DNA of 9,592 bases from an uncultured Oscillospiraceae bacterium (GTDB lineage Bacteria > Bacillota > Clostridia > Oscillospirales > Acutalibacteraceae). The notes beneath the pieces are model-generated. The model was given only the letters and a program-made list of their open reading frames with translations. It did not search any database and was not told the DNA's origin. Each line of letters starts with the position of its first letter. The stretch's first letter is position 1. A program made the translations under genes and the position numbers. This document shows, in pieces, positions 5,579 through 9,592 of the stretch. The stretch is taken from contig CAJUPK010000028.1 in the NCBI GenBank assembly GCA_910588415.1, positions 1 to 9,592 of the forward strand, given 5' to 3'.

Positions 5579-8500
5579 ATGGCCCAGGCAGACGGCAGTA
5601 TTGTAATAGAGACCCGGGTAGATGCGGCCAAGGCCCAGCAGGACCTGGACCGGCTGACCAGGGAGATTGCCAAAACAGAGAAGACCATAGAGAGCTTGAG
5701 CGCCAAAAGGTCCCCCTTGGAGGAGCAGTTCCGGCAGGCCGCGGAGGAGGCGGACCTGGCGGGCCAGAGCGTCAAGCGGCTCCAGGCGGAACTGGCCCAG
5801 GCCCAAAGCGCCCTGGGGGCCAACCGGGGCATGGACATGCCTCTGGATGAGTTTCTGCGGTACAGCCAGGCCGTGGATTCCCTTCCTGCCAAGATAGCGG
5901 CCCAGCAAAAGGAATATGAGAAACTGGGGGCCCAGTCTGACCGGCTCAATGCCAAGCTGTCCGCATATGATGACAAGATTGCCCAGGCCACCAGCCGCCT
6001 GCGGGAACAGCAGGGCCAGGCCGGGGACCTGACCCGGGAGATATCCGGCATAGAAAACAGCGCCCAAGTGGCGGATAAAAAGATTGTGGCTATGGTCCGG
6101 AAGCTGGCCGCCATGAAGGAACAACTGGAGGCTTTGGAGAAAGCTGGCCTGGGTCTGGGGCATACAGAGTATGACGAGCTTCTTGGCAAAATCCAGCGGG
6201 TCACAGAGGCGTTGCGTCAATACCGGGCGGAGAAGGAGGGAAGCTCCAAAGAATCCAAAGAATCCAAAGAATCCAAAGAATCCAAGGAATCCAAAGGAGC
6301 GGGCCGTTCCCGGTATGCGGAGTCCATTTCCTCCATGGGGGCGGCTTTTAGCAGTGCGGCCAGGGCGGCCGGGGCCTTTCTGGGCAAAATGAATGTGTTT
6401 TCCCGCACAGCCAGCGCCCTGGGCGGGGCTTTCAGCCGCCTGGGCACCATGATCCAGCAGGCCTTTGTGTTCAATGTGATCTCCCAGGGCCTGAACGCCC
6501 TGCGGGGCCAGATCAGCTCCTACCTGGCCTCTAACGCGGCCTTTACCGCTGCACTGGCCAATCTCCAGGGCAGCCTGGCCACAGCCTTCCAGCCCATACT
6601 CAACGCGGCGGTGCCTGCGCTCATCACTCTGATCAATGTGATCAGCAGCGTGATTGCGGCCATTGGCCGGCTGGTTGCCGCGCTGTTTGCCATAGGGGGC
6701 AAGAGCCTAAAGAGCAATACAAAGGCCATGAACGCCCAGGCCGCTGCCATTGGCGGGGCCGGGGCAGCGGCCGAAAAGGCCAGCAAAAGCCTTGCCAAGT
6801 TTGACGAGATCAACAAGCTGTCCGACACCTCCGGAGGCGGAGGCGGCGGAGGGGGAGGCGGAGGTGGCGGCGGGGGCGGCATGGAAGCCCTGCCGGATGT
6901 GGAGGTGGAAGGCCTGTTCTCCACCTGGGGCGAGGCCTTTAATGCCTTTCTGGACACGATTATTGACGAGGGGCTGCCCAAGCTCCGCAGCGCCCTGACA
7001 GGATTTGGCACATGGCTCAACGCGCTTTCCGCCAACCTGTACGAGATGTTCACCTTCCCTGGCGTGCAGGAGAAGATACGCTACATAGGCCGGGAAGTGG
7101 CCTACGCGTTCAATGACCTGGTGGAAAACGGCATTAACTGGGACCTGCTGGGCCGGGCCCTGGGGGCGGGCTTTTCCTTTGCCCTGGGATTTTTGGTCAG
7201 CAACCTCTATGCCTTTAACTGGAAGGGCCTGGGCCAGGCCCTTGCCACAGCCACCAACGGCCTGATACCAGAGGTGAACTGGTACGAGTTCGGCCAGCTG
7301 CTGTGGGCGGGCTTTAAGATTGGCTTGGAGACCTTGGCGGGGTACATTGCGGGGCTGGACATGCCCACGGTAGCCCAGGCCTTCAATCAAATGGCCTATG
7401 GCTGGTTCAACAGCATACAAGAGACCATTGAGACGATTCCATGGACAACCATCGGCGCAAAAATCGGGCAGTTCTTTGCCAATATAGACTGGCCCGGCCT
7501 GTTTGAGACAGGCAAGCAGACCCTTCTCATGGCCGTGCAGGGTATTCTGGACGCGCTGAACGCGTTTATCAATAACGCGCCGCCGGAACTGATAGCGGCT
7601 ATTGCCATAGCCATTGTCTCCACCTTTGTGGGGACCAAGCTCAAGCTTATAGCTGCCTTTGTGGGTATTTTTGCCCTTTTGAAGGACAAGATGTTTGAGA
7701 TTGGCGCCACCATTGCAAACGCCATTAACCGCATAGACTTTGCCTCTGTCATCACCGGGCTGGGCCAGCTGCTTAGTGACGCGATTGTGGGAGCGCTGAA
7801 CTTTCTTCTTGGACTTATTGGAACCTTAGATTGGTACAGTTTGGGCAGAGAAATATGCACTGGTCTGATCAATGCAGTGTCAAGTATCGACCTTGGAACC
7901 CTGATACCATCCATGTTTGAGGTATTAAGCTCTGCTATTACAGGGGCGCTCAATTTACTGATCGGCTTTATGGATGGTCTGGACTTGTCCCGTCTAGTAC
8001 ATGGGTTATTGAATGGCTTTATATCTGGGGTACAAAACACGGATTGGAGCCGAATATTTTCAGAAATCTTCGAACTGTTAGGAGAAGCGGTTGGTAAAGC
8101 CGTACTCTTAGCGGCTGACCTTGCAAAAGTTATCTGGGAACTCATTAGCCAAGCCCTAAACTCTGTAGGCAGCTATTTTAGCGGCAAAATCGAAGAGTCC
8201 GGCGGAAACATTATTCAAGGAATCTTTAAAGGTATCGGCGATGCTTTAGCGGGCATTAGCTCCTGGATAAATGACAACATTTTCCAGCCCTTTATCAAGG
8301 GATTCAAGTCTGTGTTTGGCATCCACTCCCCTTCCACTGTCATGGCCCAGCAGGGTAATTTTATCATCAGCGGCTTGCTCAAAGGCATCACCCAGGCCTG
8401 GAGCGGCATTGTCAGCTTCTTCAGCGATAAACTCAGCGGTATTATTGGGATCATTTCCAACGCCTGGCAGTCCATCAAAAACACAGCTTCTGCTGTCTGG

Positions 8501-9592
8501 AATACCATCACCACCAGCCTGGGTAACACCTGGAATAACCTGAAGAGCAAGGCCACCACCCTGTTCAATGGAGCCAGGGATGCCATTGGAAGGGCTTGGG
8601 AGAGTGTTAAGACAACAGCCTCCACGGTATGGAATACCATCACCACCAGCCTGGGTAACACCTGGAATAACCTGAAGAGCAAGGCCACCACCCTGTTCAA
8701 TGGAGCCAGGGATGCCATTGGAAGGGCTTGGGAGAGTGTTAAGACAACAGCCTCCACGGTATGGAATACCATCACCACCAGCCTGGGTAACACCTGGAAC
8801 AACCTGAAGAACAAGGCTACCACCCTGTTCAATGGAGCCAGGGATGCCATTGGAAGGGCCTGGAACACCGTGAAAGAAAACAGCCAGTCCCTGTGGAACG
8901 GCATTTCAGACAAGCTGGGCACCGTGTGGGGCGGCATCAAGGACGTGGCACGGGACAAGTTCAATGAAATCGCCGGCAAAATAAAAAGCACCTGGACCAG
9001 CAGCCAGCAGGAGACGGACAAGGTTATGCCTGCCATCTCCAAAACGGTGACCGAGAAAGCGGCGGCAGCCCTGAAGGGGATCAGCGACAACTTTGGCAAG
9101 GCGGAGAGTACCATAAAAACCCAGCTTGGCAACTCCATGACCGCAGCCAACAAACTGGACTGGAGCGGCGTGGGAAACAATATTGTGGACGGTATCTCCG
9201 CAGGCGTGCGGGCCAGAGCCGCGGCCCTGGCCAATTCCGTGGCCAACGCTGCCAGCAATGCCCTGCAGGCCGCCAAAAATGTTTTGCAAATCCACTCCCC
9301 GTCCCGGCTGTTTGAAAACGAGGTGGGCGTCAACATTGGCGAGGGCATGGCCCTGGGCGTGGATGAGAGCCAGCGCTCTGTGCTGGCGTCCATTCACGAA
9401 ATGACCAGGGCTGCCACAAACTCCTTTGTCCATTCTCTGTCTATGGGGGATATCTGGGAAAATCTCCGGATTAGTACCGCAAAGACATGGAAGACAATAG
9501 AAGTGGATCTGGCAAATACCTGGAAAAGAATTTCCCAGGCTGCCACAAACTCCTTTGTCCATTCTCTGTCTATGGGGGATATCTGGGAAAAT
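5579..9592 (+). CDS. Tail tape measure protein (3' end missing)
   Basis: An open frame of 1338 codons with no stop, cut by the window end. ATG 5579 follows AAAGGAGGTG (5564-5573). It determines tail length and later enters the host envelope. Order of parts: coiled coil (residues of about 12-220); (SKE)5 linker (223-240); hydrophobic domain (about 265-380, strongest at 345-375); FDEINKLSD followed by 16 glycines (419-434); amphipathic D/N-W repeats (519-830) with a second hydrophobic stretch (about 673-702); IHSPS motif at 915-919; an 11-residue W/F ladder (941-1139); a second IHSPS motif at 1238-1242; a 43-residue repeat from 1278. At about 1.5 angstroms per helical residue, it would specify a tail of at least roughly 200 nm, an estimate only. 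No lysozyme or peptidase motif is visible in the part seen. Identification is very strong. Confidence 0.96.
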   Translation, partial: MAQADGSIVIETRVDAAKAQQDLDRLTREIAKTEKTIESLSAKRSPLEEQFRQAAEEADLAGQSVKRLQAELAQAQSALGANRGMDMPLDEFLRYSQAVDSLPAKIAAQQKEYEKLGAQSDRLNAKLSAYDDKIAQATSRLREQQGQAGDLTREISGIENSAQVADKKIVAMVRKLAAMKEQLEALEKAGLGLGHTEYDELLGKIQRVTEALRQYRAEKEGSSKESKESKESKESKESKGAGRSRYAESISSMGAAFSSAARAAGAFLGKMNVFSRTASALGGAFSRLGTMIQQAFVFNVISQGLNALRGQISSYLASNAAFTAALANLQGSLATAFQPILNAAVPALITLINVISSVIAAIGRLVAALFAIGGKSLKSNTKAMNAQAAAIGGAGAAAEKASKSLAKFDEINKLSDTSGGGGGGGGGGGGGGGGMEALPDVEVEGLFSTWGEAFNAFLDTIIDEGLPKLRSALTGFGTWLNALSANLYEMFTFPGVQEKIRYIGREVAYAFNDLVENGINWDLLGRALGAGFSFALGFLVSNLYAFNWKGLGQALATATNGLIPEVNWYEFGQLLWAGFKIGLETLAGYIAGLDMPTVAQAFNQMAYGWFNSIQETIETIPWTTIGAKIGQFFANIDWPGLFETGKQTLLMAVQGILDALNAFINNAPPELIAAIAIAIVSTFVGTKLKLIAAFVGIFALLKDKMFEIGATIANAINRIDFASVITGLGQLLSDAIVGALNFLLGLIGTLDWYSLGREICTGLINAVSSIDLGTLIPSMFEVLSSAITGALNLLIGFMDGLDLSRLVHGLLNGFISGVQNTDWSRIFSEIFELLGEAVGKAVLLAADLAKVIWELISQALNSVGSYFSGKIEESGGNIIQGIFKGIGDALAGISSWINDNIFQPFIKGFKSVFGIHSPSTVMAQQGNFIISGLLKGITQAWSGIVSFFSDKLSGIIGIISNAWQSIKNTASAVWNTITTSLGNTWNNLKSKATTLFNGARDAIGRAWESVKTTASTVWNTITTSLGNTWNNLKSKATTLFNGARDAIGRAWESVKTTASTVWNTITTSLGNTWNNLKNKATTLFNGARDAIGRAWNTVKENSQSLWNGISDKLGTVWGGIKDVARDKFNEIAGKIKSTWTSSQQETDKVMPAISKTVTEKAAAALKGISDNFGKAESTIKTQLGNSMTAANKLDWSGVGNNIVDGISAGVRARAAALANSVANAASNALQAAKNVLQIHSPSRLFENEVGVNIGEGMALGVDESQRSVLASIHEMTRAATNSFVHSLSMGDIWENLRISTAKTWKTIEVDLANTWKRISQAATNSFVHSLSMGDIWEN
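6245..6295 (+). repeat. 9-bp microsatellite encoding Ser-Lys-Glu repeats
   Basis: TCCAAAGAA is repeated four times exactly, then once as TCCAAGGAA, then a partial TCCAAAGGA, all in the tape measure frame (residues 223-240). It encodes a charged, probably helical or flexible linker between the coiled coil and the hydrophobic domain. Loss or gain of units by slippage would keep the frame. Confidence 0.95.
6833..6880 (+). repeat. Polyglycine tract of 16 codons
   Basis: Sixteen consecutive glycine codons (GGA, GGC, GGG and GGT mixed) encode residues 419-434 of the tape measure, right after FDEINKLSDTS. The mixed codons argue for selection for glycine, not simple triplet slippage. It is probably a flexible hinge between the N-terminal and central domains. 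Confidence 0.95.
7733..8038 (+). repeat. Diverged 51-residue tandem duplication in the tape measure
   Basis: Residues 719-769 and 770-820 align without gaps: IDFASV... with IDLGTL..., then SDAIVGALNFLLGLIGTLDW with SSAITGALNLLIGFMDGLDL. A third, weaker start (TDWSRIFSEIFELL) follows at 821. Each unit carries two D-W-like helix starts spaced 31 and 20 residues apart. The DNA is well diverged, so the duplication is old. Confidence 0.7.
8501..8896 (+). repeat. Three 132-bp tandem repeats (44 residues each)
   Basis: Units lie at 8501-8632, 8633-8764 and 8765-8896, each in frame. The first two look identical; the third differs by three substitutions in its first half and then diverges near its end. 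Each unit contains Trp or Phe at every 11th residue. Weaker copies of the same pattern lie on both sides. Repeats of this kind, with aromatic residues 11 apart, are known from siphovirus tape measures and can change tail length by unit gain or loss. Confidence 0.96.
9409..9592 (+). repeat. 55-base repeat at the window end, 129-bp period
   Basis: Bases 9409-9463 recur exactly as 9538-9592, the last 55 bases of the window; the bases just before (9408 and 9537) differ. The offset of 129 is 43 codons, so the repeat is in frame (AATNSFVHSLSMGDIWEN). Either the gene has a real 43-residue tandem repeat, or the assembly stopped or looped on a shared k-mer, or both. Confidence 0.9.

Noticed and set aside
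5291..6220. Long - strand open frames of about 276 and 309 codons over the Gp15 gene and tape measure start
   Set aside because: High GC lowers stop frequency on the opposite strand; both overlap two well-identified genes and show no family pattern.
7396..8145. A 249-codon open frame on the - strand
   Set aside because: A shadow of the tape measure: Ser/Ile/Ala-rich low-information protein, no ribosome binding site, no neighbour on that strand.
8501..8896. CRISPR-like array
   Set aside because: The 132-bp units are contiguous, in frame and have no spacers; they are protein-coding tandem repeats.
8215..9393. A 392-codon open frame on the - strand inside the tape measure
   Set aside because: It lies opposite a strongly supported + strand gene, its repeated residues simply mirror the 132-bp repeats, and it has no convincing start site or recognisable domain.
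1..9592. Defence, toxin-antitoxin, tRNA or integrase genes that would mark an accessory system
   Set aside because: All intergenic space is under about 150 bases and every sizeable + strand frame fits the phage structural module; nothing else was found.

Overview
This window looks like one end of a metagenomic or draft-assembly contig. It carries the head-completion and tail part of the structural module of a siphovirus-type phage or prophage (long, non-contractile tail). All convincing genes lie on the + strand. They are packed with short overlaps (ATGA, TAATG, TTGA junctions) and strong AGGAGG-type ribosome binding sites. The gene families (Gp20/DUF4355-like scaffold, HK97-fold capsid, minor-capsid-type connectors, Gp15-type tail chaperone, tape measure with a FDEIN..SD-polyglycine linker) are those I associate with phages of Bacillota, especially gut Clostridia. 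Codon use is mostly GC-rich. The host assignment is an inference from family resemblance, not from a search.

Layout. Bases 1-47 are not biological: they match an Illumina P7 index/adapter primer. Then come two tiny overlapping genes for cysteine-rich, probably zinc-binding proteins (56-256, 253-396). A strong rho-independent-type hairpin terminator (427-478) separates them from the capsid genes. Next are the scaffold (542-1057), the major capsid protein (1078-2040), a 36-residue HeH/SAP/Rho-N-like micro-ORF (2076-2186), and four overlapping head-tail connector and tail-completion genes (2183-3945). The tail genes follow: tube protein (3946-4530), two tail-assembly chaperone genes (4559-4981, 4978-5565), and a tape measure gene that runs off the end (5579-9592, at least 1338 residues). 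Terminase, portal and MuF-type genes would be expected upstream; tail-tip, baseplate and lysis genes downstream. Neither set is in the window.

How the genes work together. The scaffold and capsid protein build the procapsid. The connector genes close the head and join it to the tail. The two chaperones hold the tape measure while the tube protein polymerises around it, and the tape measure length sets the tail length.

The most informative structure is inside the tape measure. It has a coiled-coil N-terminus, a (Ser-Lys-Glu) microsatellite linker, a hydrophobic domain, a 16-glycine hinge and a series of diverged D/N-W helix-start repeats that includes a 51-residue duplication. A 480-base AT-richer segment follows. 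Two IHSPS modules flank an 11-residue Trp/Phe ladder built on 132-bp tandem repeats. The window ends exactly on the second copy of a 55-base sequence, which looks like an assembler breaking on an in-frame 129-bp repeat. I found no defence system, CRISPR array, tRNA, integrase or other unexpected system. This is an ordinary phage structural module with some unusual repeat architecture and two technical artefacts.
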